Shown: positions 32,370 to 43,212 of the stretch, in pieces
Layout of the letters: the number at the start of each line of letters is the position of its first letter
Numbering within the stretch: position 1 is the first letter of the stretch
Notes under the pieces: generated by a model
Seen by the model: the letters and a program-made list of their open reading frames with translations, nothing else
What the model was told of the DNA's origin: nothing
Database searches by the model: none
NCBI GenBank assembly: GCA_958299035.1
Contig: CATQJL010000001.1
Span: 82,275,071 to 82,339,070 of the forward strand
DNA length: 64,000 nt
Reading direction: 5' to 3'
Source of the DNA: Cylicocyclus nassatus
Taxonomy: Eukaryota; Nematoda; Chromadorea; Rhabditida; Strongylidae
Made by a program: the position numbers and the translations under genes

Positions 32370-32648
32370 AGGGCGTGGTTAGTACAAGTTAAGAAGTTAT
32401 AAAAATGTGTAAGTGGCTTGCAAACCCTTGCAAAAAATCGGTACTCAAAAACCCTTTAAAAACCAATTACCTTGCGAAAACTTTTTCAGAGGCGTTTCGA
32501 GTTAGGGAAAAAATTAGGAAAGCATTTCAAAAGGATATTCGGAGTGCGCGGCTAACGCCATCCTTTATTTGAAACATTTTTTCATCGTCATTTCATTGGA
32601 TTTTCGTCGCCATCCCCTTCTCCTCAGAAATCTTGGGATCGCCACTCC
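32370..32648. repeat. Worn copy of the 16442-type hAT MITE
   Basis: TTATAAAAATGTGTAAGTGG near the left and GGAGTGCGCGGCTAACG then GGGATCGCCACTCC near the right parallel the order in 16442-16741. Ends and target duplication are no longer clear. Confidence 0.4.
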
Positions 32649-33162
32649 AAGCTTATTGCACGGCTTAGTCTTTCATCTGAATGCTGTTTTGCAGAGGTTC
32701 TGCCGTTATCCAGTTTCGGTTATCCAGAAAATGAAATTTTGGTTAGCCGAAATGATGTGCGGTTGTTCGCGCTTCAAGTCAAGATTGCCATGATTACCAG
32801 CTGGAGAAAAATCTCGTTCTCATAATCGTAAGCGGTCAATCCACTAAATATTGCAAAGAGAGCCCATAGCATGCACTTGAGATTTCCCATAATCGTATCA
32901 GATGAAAAAAGCAAGCTGGAAGTCCATATCTCATGCTATTTTTCTCGTTCGCTTGTTTATTGCTCAAGAATTATGAGTCATAAAGCGTTGATTAGCTCCG
33001 TTGATTCGAATTGTAATGTGGGAGTGGCGAGGGTGGAGTTCGTTGCAATCATGCAATCTTTGCTTGATTACCCAGCGAAATCGCAAGAATAAATCGAGTG
33101 CTGAGTGGCAGGTGTAAATAGTCAAGTCTCATAACAATAAAGTAAGAATTAGCTCCGACTGC

Positions 33163-33417
33163 TTAAAACCTCATTTTGGTTAAGCTTGAGCTGGAAAAGG
33201 AAATTGTAGGATGTTTCAAACTTACGATGCAGTTGATTCACCACTTTGTGGCTTTTTTGATTCGGTACTGTCAACCTGGAAAAAATGGCAGTTAGGATGG
33301 AAACCCCATACAACGCTGCAATCCAACCATTACCTTCTTCAGCGTTTTGATAAACTCCTCGGCACTTATTTTCTCATCCAAGTCCTCACTGCCAGTTATC
33401 AGCGCGTTTAGGCTCAT
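33163..33417 (-). CDS. Three-exon small gene, at least 53 residues
   Basis: The exon 33334-33417 follows acceptor TCACATTACAG directly before an ATG and reads MSLNALITGSEDLDEKISAE, then FIKTLKK to donor GTAATG. Exon 33226-33275 (acceptor TTTTTTCCAG, donor GTAAGT) reads VDSTESKKPQSGESTA. Exon 33163-33190 (acceptor CTTTTCCAG) ends SLTKMRF and TAA. Lengths 84, 50 and 28 sum to 54 codons in frame. Introns are 58 and 35 bases. The ATG touching the acceptor could be the start (trans-splicing) or an internal Met of a longer gene. The product is acidic then Ser/Lys-rich; no family is recognised. Confidence 0.6.
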
Positions 33418-33818
33418 CTGTAATGTGATTTATAGTAATGTTTCAAATTTTGGATTGAGAGCGCAACAAAAAGGATATCACCGTAAAAATCTACCATCAC
33501 GGCTGTTTAAATAGAGCATGACGATATCATCGAAAAAAATTCTCAGTTATATTTTACAAGAGTAATCATGCGCTTAAGGAAAGGTACTGAGGAGTGGAGA
33601 GTGGAAAATCTAGGGCTCAACATCAGGTGCAAAGTTGAACTTAATAAAGAAACTTTAGTGTGCAAAAGTTTAACTGTGGTTCTGAAATGGCTACCATAAA
33701 ATCTGCAATGCAGTAAAATGCGTACTTGATTGACTACTATATTTTACGGCTAATAATTGACATTTGCATTATATGCAGTTCCTTCATGAATACAGTAAAG
33801 ATGTAATGTTGAGACATA

Positions 33819-34660
33819 GGCTCTAGTAAAGCTCGATCAGTTCAGGTGAACCAAACTTGACCCATCAGTTGAGCTTACGTCAGGTGAACTGATGACAGCC
33901 CACCTTCCCGTGCTATAAGCATGGCAAGTGAACTGACAGTTGGCCATCCGTCCACCTGCTGCAGTCAGTTGCACACCAGTTCACGTTCAGGTGAGCTGAA
34001 CGTGAACCGATATTAAAGAAATGGAAATAGTGTAGAAAAGAGGACGCGCAGAGAAGACTCCCGTAAGTTGCTCCTGAGTAACTTACGATACACACCAATT
34101 TGCCTAACACTGCAGACAAAATCGACGCAAAACCAACACAATATCGGGGCCCAAAGCGAAGAGAATCGACGAACAGCTGATTTGGGCGTAGAAAGGGAGA
34201 AAACAGATCCTTTTCTTTTTGTAAAGTTTGCTGAGTTTTTTCGAAAAGCTGCTCAAGACTAGAATTTATTGATTTGACTCATTCACTTTATGTTGCAACC
34301 ATTTCTTCGTGAAATTTTTGTCAAAAAATGTGTTTTTGTTTTATCCATGCATGTGCTAGACGAAATCCATAGTGGTCATCATCGATTTTGCGATAGTAGT
34401 GTTATCAAAGACGCCAGGCGATACAACAAAAGTGTGGCGCTAGCCGGTGTTAAACCATGACCGCTCGGGTTCAATTTCAGTCGCTTACCTGTTCGATCAA
34501 ACCGGTTCAAGTGGTTCCTTTTTCACGAACGCACATGGCTATCATGATTAGATAGCGATCCGTATCCAGATCTATAGCTCACTGGATGCTGGACTGAGGC
34601 GTCCTACGTTCAACGTAGCCGCACGAGTCGAGTTACACTGATGGAGGGTTTACTTAAGAC
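33819..34660. mobile_element. Worn copy of the GGCCCGTAGTAAA-end family
   Basis: The interior from GTAAAGCTCGATCAGTTCAG onward matches 45566-45970 closely and 7587-7200 in reverse. The ends have mutated (CTCTAGTAAAG and GGTTTACTTAAG). A tRNA-like module lies at about 34440-34520 on the minus strand. Confidence 0.6.
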
Positions 34661-34669
34661 ATTGACGAC

Positions 34670-34735
34670 CGCTTGACACACATGGTGTGTCAAGCAATAA
34701 CTACCGCGTGACTGCTTGACATACCATGTGTGTCA
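34670..34735. repeat. Two linked hairpins of CTTGACACACATG units
   Basis: GCTTGACACACATGG-TGTGTCAAGC is followed by GCTTGACATACCATGTGTGTCAAG. Both are self-complementary and also complementary to each other. Origin unknown. Confidence 0.55.
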
Positions 34736-34940
34736 AGGCTTAAATTTTGTAAACATGACTACTATCTGATAGACTCACTCCATGAACTTTCTTTTGCACT
34801 GAAGCCTAGGGATGATCTCTACCTTTTTTACCAGCTTTTCAGATTTGCTGTAGCAACTTATAGGCTGAATACATCATACTAATTGGCAAAAGAAAATAGA
34901 TTGCTAGGAACACTTCTTTATTGAATCCCTAGTTATCTAC

Positions 34941-35399
34941 TTACAAGAGAAGGATACCAACTTGAGTCGACGCTCAAAGACAATATATATATCATTAGAT
35001 GCGCCTTCAAACGCTGATTCCAAATTGATTCTAAATCTGCCTTCCTTTTTTGCGGAACAACTCTCCGAAAAAAGTCATGAGCGTTTGAAGTTTTCTGTCA
35101 AGCTCTAAGTGGCTTATTTACAAAGACACCCCAGCAGATTTACCCTGGCTACATGTCTTCTTTTAGTCGATATAATTTGCACAAATTTGATAACTCACTT
35201 TCGAGTGTTTTTTATACAGCTTTTTGGTAATTTTGAGCCCCTTAAAGCTTCACAAATTCTGGACTAAACGCTCATAACTTCTTTCAGGAGGTTGTTCTGC
35301 AGAAAAGATTTGGAGGTTCGAGCAGATTTAATCAGCGTTCAAAAACGTGTTTAGAAGTATATATCTTGTCTTACTCAAGTTAGTATCCTTCTTTTATTA
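34941..35399. mobile_element. Tc4/Tc5-like MITE, TTA duplication
   Basis: The element 34944-35396 begins CAAGAGAAGGATAC and ends with the complement of TAAAAGAAGGATAC. It is flanked by C-TTA and TTA-T, one mismatch from CTNAG. The ACGCTGATTCCAAATT module is present in the left arm and, worn, in the right arm. Confidence 0.6.
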
Positions 35400-36010
35400 T
35401 AGCAGAATCACTGATTGATTGGGGCCCTTCTTTATAGTTTCTTTGGAACGTCTATAAAAGGTCGAGGTGCGATATGTATGGCTGCCCAAATCGTAGGCCG
35501 ATGCACATTAAAAATAAATTTTTCATTTTCCAGCAACCCGCAATTCAAAATAATAGTTCCTAGTTTTCCTCACATTCTTATTTTACTACCTATTGAATCC
35601 AGTACTCCCCTACTGCATTATTAATCAGTACAATTTCTGATGCATTCAAAAAGGTGCTAGTGTGCTTGAAGTGTGCTTACATAATAACATAAGTGCGAAT
35701 AAGACCAAGGTAGTACTTAATGCACATTTTGTTGCTATACCTGGCTAATTTATTTGTGACGACATTGTGAACTTGCGTCATCGACTTGAAGACAATGACA
35801 GCAATTCGACGCAAATGCCTAGATAAAAACAGTACCTAGCTTTCATAGTTGACGTTCTCAAAGCTACGACTGCAAGAACCAGAATGCAAGATTGCTGGGT
35901 AGTCAGAAAAATGTTTTCATTTCACCATAGGAGCGGGAAAAATGAAATCCTACAAAATAAGCGTTAGACGCCCCATTAAAGCCAGTGGCAGAAATGAAAA
36001 ACAAAGAATA
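35400..36010. other. Intergenic, nothing resolved
   Basis: AT-rich sequence without paired splice sites. Confidence 0.35.
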
Positions 36011-36011
36011 A

Positions 36012-36443
36012 TCTCTATGTATATAACACAATGCGTTTCTATAACTCACATACCCTCCAAACAGAAATGTAAACATTTCTGTTTGGAGGGTATGTGAGTT
36101 ACAGAAACGCAAGCCGCTCAACCGATTGGGCTAATACTTTGCATACAGATGTCCTTGACCCCGGAGAAGGTTTTAGGATACTTTTTACTAAAATTCACTG
36201 GGTCCTTTTATCGATTTATTGATTTGTTTACGTTTTCCTAAGGAATTTAAGGCTTATCATGTTTAATCAAGCATTTTCCCGTAGTCATGTAAAGGAGGGC
36301 GGTGAAGCTCATTTTCACCTCAGATCATGAGGATGTGGTTCGAAGAGGATGTCCCACGGTAAGTCATCCATAACATATAAGAGGGCGGGGGGGTCGCGGT
36401 GCAGGTGATCAATGGCCCGGGATGGACCGGGAAAGCCAACTAG
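36012..36443 (+). mobile_element. Short non-autonomous Helitron
   Basis: It starts A|TCTCTATGTATATAA and ends with a GC hairpin (CCGGGATGGACCGG) followed by GCCAACTAG|T. A TC start, a hairpin then CTRR end, and insertion between A and T without duplication are the Helitron rules. An internal palindrome (36034-36105, CATACCCTCCAAACAGAAAT and complement) lies near the 5' end. No Rep/helicase is encoded. Confidence 0.6.
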
Positions 36444-36538
36444 TCCAGAAATAAAGAACAGTTTACTTTAGTCATGATTGATTATTTTATAATCATTTAT
36501 TTTCTAGTGACAGATAAAAATGACTCGGCATGACTTAT

Positions 36539-36844
36539 TCATGTTTTAATGAATAACTGAGAGTCATTTATTATGGTTCTGGAAACAAGAACGCTTAAGA
36601 TTAAAGTGATAGTTTTTCTGGCTCGATTTCCCTTTGCAGCACCGTTTTTTCTTAAGAAGAAAAATGCTTTTGTTAAGAAGTGAAGGGTGTTCGCGTCTGA
36701 AAAACTAATTTTTACTCTCTGCACAGGTTCTCCTGCAAACAAAATCATTTTGGCGCTTTCCCGAGCAATGTCAAAATGTGCATGAGCACGGTATCGGAGA
36801 GAAAGCTTGCAATGAACAGGATGTGTGGTAGAGTGCTCAGACAA
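36539..36844 (-). CDS. Probable exon or small gene, ~100 codons, unrecognised
   Basis: An open frame reads LSLRYRAHAHFDIARESAKM and ILFAGEPVQRVKISFSDANT, with coding-like composition, ending in TGA at 36539 with an AATAAA nearby. The frame has no ATG at its 5' end (the first codon is TTG); the first ATG is internal, so an upstream exon is likely. Several acceptor-like TTTGCAG and TTTCCAG sites inside could mean further splicing. No motif identifies it. Confidence 0.35.
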   Translation of the reverse strand: MSEHSTTHPVHCKLSLRYRAHAHFDIARESAKMILFAGEPVQRVKISFSDANTLHFLTKAFFFLRKNGAAKGNRARKTITLILSVLVSRTIINDSQLFIKT

Positions 36845-37159
36845 TTGAAGGAAAAAGTTGCAAGTTTAGGAGCAGAACACTTGACAAAAATTTCGATGCG
36901 ACTCTAAGAAACTTGAATGCGACTGGGATTGAGCTTGAAATTTTGCCATTTGCTGGAGACACAACGAAGATTTAATTTCTCAAAATAGAAATAGGAAAAT
37001 TGCGCCGTAATACAGCAAAGAAACAGCGAATACGCTTTCATATCTCCGAAGAATTAGATGCAACCCAGATACGACTTCCTTTTTTTGTTGTTGTATGGAT
37101 TATAAGAAAATCGATAGACTATACGATAGACCAGACTTTACACAGATTAATAGAATATC

Positions 37160-38108
37160 TATTAGGTTGTCAAGAAAATGATGTCCGTTTTTATTTGCTT
37201 GCTTTAACAAAGCGAACAGACTCAACCCAAAAAAGGGTAAGGGGTACTGTTCGATAGAGCAAAGCAAGCTCTACAAGATGGCACTCATGTCTTTGCGCCA
37301 AGCTCGATCCACGGAGAGTTCGAACTCAAAATCTAAAGATTTCCAAATGCCCAAAAAATCGAAAAAAATCAGATCTTCGTCCAGATAATTTCTACGGAAC
37401 TTTCACTCGCTCACATCAATAGTATCGATATCAGATATCCATATGTGCGATTGCCGTATTTTTTCCTTGACTAGAAACTGAGAAAACGAAAATTTCCCTG
37501 ATTTTCTCAAAGCAATGCTGAGCCGTTTTTGCATATGTAGTTCTATACTACAAGCCTAGGTAAGTATAACTGTAGGTTTTCAGCCCATTCCAAGCGGTAG
37601 TTTTCGAAAAATGACGAATTCGGATATTTTCGTTTCAGTTTCAGTGCTAAAATCGACATTTCTCAGAAAATACCGCCCGAATTAGGCTGAAAACCTACAG
37701 TTATGTTTACCTAGGCTTGTAGTATAGAACTACATATGCAAAAACGGCTCAGCATTACTTTGAGAAAATCAGGGAATTTCTCGTTTTCTCAGTTTCTAGT
37801 CAAGGAAAAAATACGACAATCGCGCATATGGATATCAGATATCGATAGTATTGATGTGAGCGAGTGGAAGTTCCGTAGAAATTATTTGGACGAAGATCTG
37901 ATTTTTTTCGATTTTTTGGGCATTTGAAATCTCTAGATTTTGAGTTCGAACTCTCCGTGGATCGAGCTTGGCGCAAAGACATGGGCGCCATATTGTAGAG
38001 CTTGCTTTGCTCTATCGAACAGTATCCCTTACCCTTTGTTGGTTGAGTCTGGTTGCTTTGTTAAAGCAAGCAAATAAAAACGGACATTATTTTCTTGACA
38101 ACCTAATA
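37160..38108. mobile_element. 945-bp near-perfect palindrome, TA-flanked, mariner-like ends
   Basis: The element 37162-38106 starts TTAGGTTGTCAAGAAAATGA and ends with its complement between TA dinucleotides. The arms pair almost to the centre (about 37620-37665). It is the same family as 49212-50629 and the partial copy at 50930-51690. Confidence 0.8.
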
Positions 38109-38187
38109 CAAAACACAGCTGAATTGTATGGACCATATGAAAAACATGACAAAAAATTCACAAATTCTTGCTGGTCATCTTTATTAG

Positions 38188-38419
38188 TGAGGTGCACTTT
38201 TTTGAGTGCTTGGGGCCTAATCATTGGAATCAGGACAGCATCTGCGTGACATATAATGTAAAGGGTTTTGAGCTTCTGAAACTGTTTTTTCGTATTTTCA
38301 TCATTGTTAAGCCAGCAGGTTTGATCCCAGCTTGTGACACCATTTTTTTGCAGAGAAAAGGATTACTATCTTTTGGAGGTGAAGAATGTTTGCAACTGAG
38401 AAACGCACTCTATTCATGA
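38188..38419 (+). CDS. 3' two exons of an unrecognised gene
   Basis: Exon 38188-38257 (acceptor ATCTTTATTAG, donor GTAAAG) reads EVHFFECLGPNHWNQDSICV then TYN. A 96-base intron leads to acceptor ATTTTTTTGCAG and exon 38354-38419, reading RKGLLSFGGEECLQLRNALY then S and TGA. The phases agree (0/0). The frame also stays open upstream of the acceptor (LLVIFIS, hydrophobic), so the true start is unknown. The 945-bp palindrome ends only 82 bases upstream and may have separated earlier exons. Three cysteines and no known motif; product unknown. Confidence 0.5.
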
Positions 38420-38663
38420 TAGCTTGTATGTGACGATTATTTGCCACACGATTTTCTCTCAAGCTCAGGGCTCTATCAAACTCCTTATTCTTGCAATTCC
38501 CCCTCCCCCCAATCCCCACCCCTCAAGTAGGTGTCCCCTTTACGACACTTCTTTGCTACAGTCGGCAAACGCTTGACCCTCTGTCGAAAAGTACAGCCCT
38601 ATACATTTTTGTGGGGTTCTCGCTGCCGTAGTAGATGACAAACGACATCATACTCCTGACAAC

Positions 38664-39124
38664 TTGAAGGCAGTGTCCGGGCAAAAACTCGATTTTGAGG
38701 TTTTGTGCTCACCCGGGCCTATTCGCCATGCTGACTTCGAAAATCCACATTGGAAAGCGCGAAAACGGCGAAAAAGTGCTCTAACGCAGGAGGGAAATCA
38801 AAAGTGGGCGGAGTCTTCCCCACTGTGAATTTCGCAGTCCCAGCTTCTGAAGCGATTTTCTCAATTCCGTTAGCGCCCTGAGATCTCCACAGGCCAAGTG
38901 CAAATGCATGACTTGAAATCGGGACCGAGAAGATCGCTCCGGAAGCTTGGAGCGTGAATCCGCAGTGGGGAAGACCCCGCCCACTTCTGATTTCCCTCAT
39001 GCATTAGAGCCCTTTTTTGCCGTTTTCGCGCTTTCCAATGTAGATTTTCGGATTCAGCATAGTGATTAGGACCGGGTAAGCATAAAATCTCAAAATCGAC
39101 TTTTTGCCCGGACACTGCCTTTAA
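38664..39124. mobile_element. piggyBac-like MITE, TTAA-type flanks
   Basis: The element 38668-39120 has ends AGGCAGTGTCCGGGCAAAAA and complement, flanked by TTGA and TTAA. The interior matches 52748-53199 (GGGCCTATTCGCCATGCTGA and GCGCGAAAACGGCGAAAAA). Confidence 0.8.
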
Positions 39125-39358
39125 GGGGAACCGAAATGGAAGTAGATCAATGATGATTACAAGGGAGATGCAGAGAATGAAAAGTTTCACAGAACGTTTC
39201 AACTTTGAACAAATTGAAAGCAGTAAAGAAAAAGAGGAATGCTTGTGTCGGTATGAAGGACCAAGATAACAAATTCAGAGAGGTTTTCTGCAGTCTGACC
39301 TCAGAACAAGTTTTAGATTCCCTCTAATAGGATTAAAAAAGAAATTTTAGTCGGTTTT

Positions 39359-40115
39359 TTAAGCACTTTGTCCATCTTGAGGGAGAAATGTAGAAATCGA
39401 AACAAGCGAGCAGAGACTTTGCTGCGGAATTTTTGTGAAAGTCGGAACAGCCTGGCTGGGAATAAGGTAATATGGTTTGCGTTTCCTTAATACTACTCCC
39501 ACGAGTAGGACGATCAAATTACTTAATCTCAACTTCTAATTAAAAAGGGTGTGTAGGAGTGTCGGAATTGTCGCCTTCGTCTCACGCTACCAGGTGCATT
39601 TTCCAACTACATTCACAAAGATCGATAAGCTTGAGAAGAGTGAAGTAAAGTTGTTAACATTTGAGTTTTTAGAAGCAAGGAATACAAAACTTCTTTCTTT
39701 TCTACGCTGTCTGCAGAATTTGCAAACATGGAGCATTGAAGTCTTTAGGTTTTGAAAAGAGACACCCCTAAGGATGCGCCAAAATTACTGGCTTCCGATG
39801 AAATTGAAAATTCTCATTGCCTTTTCTAAACGACAATAAGCAAATGTAGATAAGCTCAAACTAAGTTTGATCAGCTCAAAAAATCTACTGTATGCTATGT
39901 ATAGCAGGTGCAGCTTGCAAGTTTTTATGTGGTTTTTACGTAACGTTTTTGATGACCAAGAAATATGTGAAAATAAGCAAACGTTCGCTGTAGCAAATTT
40001 GAAGACAGACAGTTGGAAAGTATGTGTACAATATTTGAATAGTTGCATATTTTCGTGAACTCGACCGTGCTCACGTCTTCTTTCTGCAATCGCGGTGAAC
40101 TCTGCCGAAACTAAC
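39359..40115 (-). CDS. Multi-exon gene, unrecognised; last three exons well supported
   Basis: Exons are 39940-40115 (less certain), 39789-39825, 39591-39710 and 39359-39455. Acceptors are CTCTACAG, GTCGTTTAG, AAATTCTGCAG and TTATTCCCAG; donors are GTAAAA, GTAATT and GTAGCG. All joins keep frame. Readings include AEFTAIAERRREHGRVHENM, RIFNFIGSQ, QRRKERSFVFLASKNSNVNN, LSIFVNVVGKCT and IPQQSLCSLVSISTFLPQDG, ending in TAA. An ATG in the second exon (MRIFNF) follows its acceptor by 8 bases and could start a shorter, trans-spliced form of about 81 residues. The segment from FTSLF to VNVVG is moderately hydrophobic. No family is recognised. Confidence 0.55.
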
Positions 40116-41333
40116 CTGTAGAGTATATTGTAGTGATACTTAGATAAATTGGCAAGGCTTAGTGCTCGGTTGATGTGAAGGACGTACATAGCCTACTGTA
40201 CACCTAATTCGCGACCAGCAAAGCGTAAGATAAATTGACATTTTCTTTCTGAATATTTAATACACCCAGAAAGACTCTACAACAAAAACAAAATTATTAA
40301 TGAATTGAAACAAACACAGGAAAAGATCCGTACTGTGGTACCGACTCGCGGCTGTATCTCAATCTTAGGTTCGCGTGCATTAACATCCCCGCTGGGGAGG
40401 GGATCGCAGCTCATAAAGGAATCTTCATACCCTGAAGCTGCAGATATCTGGATTTCACGCTGTACACCTATCCGTGAGTATTCCTACCTTCCTTTGCTAC
40501 GAACATATTGAACAGAAGCGGAAAGCTGGCTGTACAAGCCGCATTTTCCAGCATTTTGTATAATCCCCCGATGATCCCCGGACGGTCAGCCGTCATCTCT
40601 TCAAAGTTATATTTCTTTCTTCGAAGCTAACGAAAACCTTTTAAAGTTGTACTGAACATTTAATGCAACAGTGCTAAACATGTTGTTGATAAGAACAGAC
40701 GAGTTTTTGAAGAACTGAATTTTTCTATAAACCCCAATTTCCGCCTTGTGGTTCATCGCAAGTTCATGACTCCAATACATCATTTGTTCTTACCAGCAAC
40801 ATGCTAAGCACTGTGGGTTAGATAACCTGTACAACTTTGGATGCTTTTCGTTGACTTCGAAGAAAGAGAAATGACTTCAAAGAGGAGGTCGGCCGCCAAG
40901 GATCATCAGGGAATAATTCAAAAGCTGAAAAATGTGGCTCTGTTCATAATGAAGGATGTAGAATTACTTATGGATAGGTAGCCGCCTCAAATGCAGAAGT
41001 TAAAAATTTCGATATGAAGCTTCCTTTGTAAGCTTCGATCCCCTCCCCGGCGGGGATGTTAATGCATTCGGCCCTTAGGCCCGTATGCACGTACATCCCC
41101 GCGGGGAGGAGATGTGCGATTAACCATTGAAATGATCCCCGCTGGGGCTCCCCTCCCTTCCACACGCAAACCCCCGTATGCACAAAGACAATATCGGGGA
41201 AGGGATCCCTTGGAAATAGGGGAAGGGAACCCCCTGATGCAGAAGGGGGATCGAGCGGGGAAACTATTTCGCTTCCACTTTTTGCGGTAATTACTCCTTT
41301 TTTCTCATCTTTTGGTAGCTACTCGCCTCCAGC

Positions 41334-41528
41334 GTGTCATTGGCAGTAATTCAGTCGTTGCGGAATGCCGTCTGCCTTGATTGCGCTCGGCGCACCAAAA
41401 AAATTTTTCTCACGCACAATATATTCCTGCTGTTTTCATGGATGTTTCTCATTTTCCATAATGCTGCCCATTCCAGCAAAAAAGTGTCCAAAATTAGAAG
41501 TCATGATGTCTCTGCAGTGAATGATTAA
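41334..41528 (+). CDS. Possible single-pass membrane ORF, 64 residues
   Basis: The ATG frame reads MSLAVIQSLRNAVCLDCARR, a hydrophobic segment IFLLFSWMFLIFHNAA (about residues 30-45) and a polar tail ending in TAA. An acceptor-like GTAATTCAG lies inside at 41354, so the reading may begin as an exon at SLRNAV. It sits within the C-rich island region, and ownership by a gene or an element is open. Confidence 0.3.
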   Translation: MSLAVIQSLRNAVCLDCARRTKKIFLTHNIFLLFSWMFLIFHNAAHSSKKVSKIRSHDVSAVND

Positions 41529-41900
41529 AAGATGTTATGCTGCCGAAAAAAAGGAGGAGGGTGCCGCGAATATTCAAACCAGCGTTTCCACACACAACAG
41601 AAGCTGCTAATCGTACCAGCTGTTCATGGAGGCTGTAGCTATTAGCGACATACCGTCCATTCCCCGAAGAGAATGGACCCCAGCGGCCATCCCTTATGCA
41701 CGAGGGGAACGCTGAGGAAGGGATCACTCCCCTGAGGATCTCTACTTAGAAATAGGCAAGTCTGCTACTTTCTAGATTTTTTCAAGGCAGCTTATGTTAA
41801 AATGACAAGAAAACGGCAACATGTCGTGAAATATGAAAGTTACAATGTGTTTAATTAGCCTATATGGCAAAAATTATTATGTCATATTAAAATTGCGCAG

Positions 41901-42084
41901 TTTTCGTGAATGTCAAGAACTCCTACAATATTCGAATTGGCAGCCATTATATGCTCGAGTTTCTTCTCAAGAAGCGAATACAGAAGAGGGAGATAAGATT
42001 GCAAGCTGCAGATCGCCGAAGAGAAATCCAGCCTTCGAAGAAAATCCTTTCATCAAATGGAACGCAAGGCTTTGTAATATCTGA
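41901..42084 (+). CDS. Probable terminal exon, 60 residues, unrecognised
   Basis: After acceptor TAAAATTGCGCAG the phase-2 frame reads FRECQELLQYSNWQPLYARV, SSQEANTEEGDKIASCRSPK and FIKWNARLCNI, then TGA. A second frame over the same DNA (NIRIGSHYMLEFLLKKRIQK) is also open, which lowers confidence. The upstream exon was not identified; it would have to cross the C-rich islands. Confidence 0.4.
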
Positions 42085-43026
42085 TTTGAAACCAGAGTAT
42101 TCGCTCTCTGGCACGATCTACACCACCGAACCCCTACTCCGTTGCAGGGGATGTCAATCCCCTTCCTCGCGTTGTTGAGCTACATCCGTGCATACGGGGA
42201 GGGAAAGGGAAGGGATCAAGGGATCCCCGCTGGGGTTCGCCCGATCGATACTCCTGAAATCAATTACGGAAATTTGTTGCAGCGAAAGAGTACCGCAAAG
42301 AAATGGCTAGCGATCGTTGAAAAGAAACTACAAAACTGCACACTCATGAATTCTTCTATGAGAGAAGTAAGCCATAACATAATTGCTAGGAAACCATAAC
42401 ATGAAAATAGAATCATTACTTCAAAAATCAACATTATTACTATGAAAGCAAGTAACGAGTATAACAAAGCCTGAGCCAGTGATAGGGAAAAAAGAAGAGA
42501 TCGAGGGAGAGAGTTATAATGGGAGGGGTGAAAGTAGAAAAAGAAGAAGACGGAGAAAAGGAACAAAGGCACTCGAAATCCTTATTTATTTACATTTTAT
42601 TCCAAAAGCCATTCTAGTATACAAAAATTGCTGAAAATAGCTTTTTTGGCGAGATCTTCTGGCAGCCGTGAGCTAGATGCGACTACCGCAATGACACCAT
42701 CCCCGCTGTAGGTGCAAGGGAGGGGATCGCTTCCCCTCCCCTCTGGCATAGCGGGGTTTAAAGAAGGGGATCGTTTCCCTGGGGATCCAGTTCCCCTCCC
42801 CTCCCCAGCGGGGATGTACGTGCATATAGGCCTTAGAATTAAAGCTTTTCAAGTGTCCAAGGCATAGGGCGACGGCACGACTACCTATCATATTTCCGTC
42901 ATTCCATAGTTTCCATGATGACTCGACACCTCAAAACAGTCGATATTCCTCTATTTCAGAAAGTACATCTCGAATACACATTTTATCGAAATCGATAAGA
43001 CCAAAGACTGACAATCGCATCGCTAT

Positions 43027-43212
43027 TTATAGCCTGTTGGATCGAGCGAACGAAGGAGTAGGGAGGCGGTCGCGGTAATACGGGTGTCGGTTACGGTTAT
43101 CGTCGTCGATTAACACGGCAGCCAATGTCCCTGGCCTCCGTACTTCGAGCAGCGCCTTGCATCGCGAGACAGAGCACATATCATCAAGAATAAAATGTAA
43201 GGAGCCACTCAT
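43027..43212 (-). CDS. Probable small gene or terminal exon, 61 residues
   Basis: The ATG frame reads MSGSLHFILDDMCSVSRCKA, then VRRPGTLAAVLIDDDNRNRH and LPTPSFARSNRL, ending in TAA. Codon use is GC-rich and coding-like. No acceptor was seen close to the ATG, so the start is provisional. Product unknown; no signal peptide or membrane segment. Confidence 0.4.
   Translation of the reverse strand: MSGSLHFILDDMCSVSRCKALLEVRRPGTLAAVLIDDDNRNRHPYYRDRLPTPSFARSNRL

Larger units (their letters stand above)
40372..42836. repeat. Region with several C-rich palindromic ATCCCCGCTGGGG islands
   Basis: Islands built on ATCCCCGCTGGGGAGGGGATC occur at about 40384-40410, 41035-41260, 41650-41740, 42125-42240 and 42695-42836. 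The outermost copies are inverted relative to each other (GTGCATTAACATCCCCGCTG at the left, CAGCGGGGATGTACGTGCAT at the right), so the whole may be one 2.46-kb element, or several insertions of a small GC-rich unit. Confidence 0.45.
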
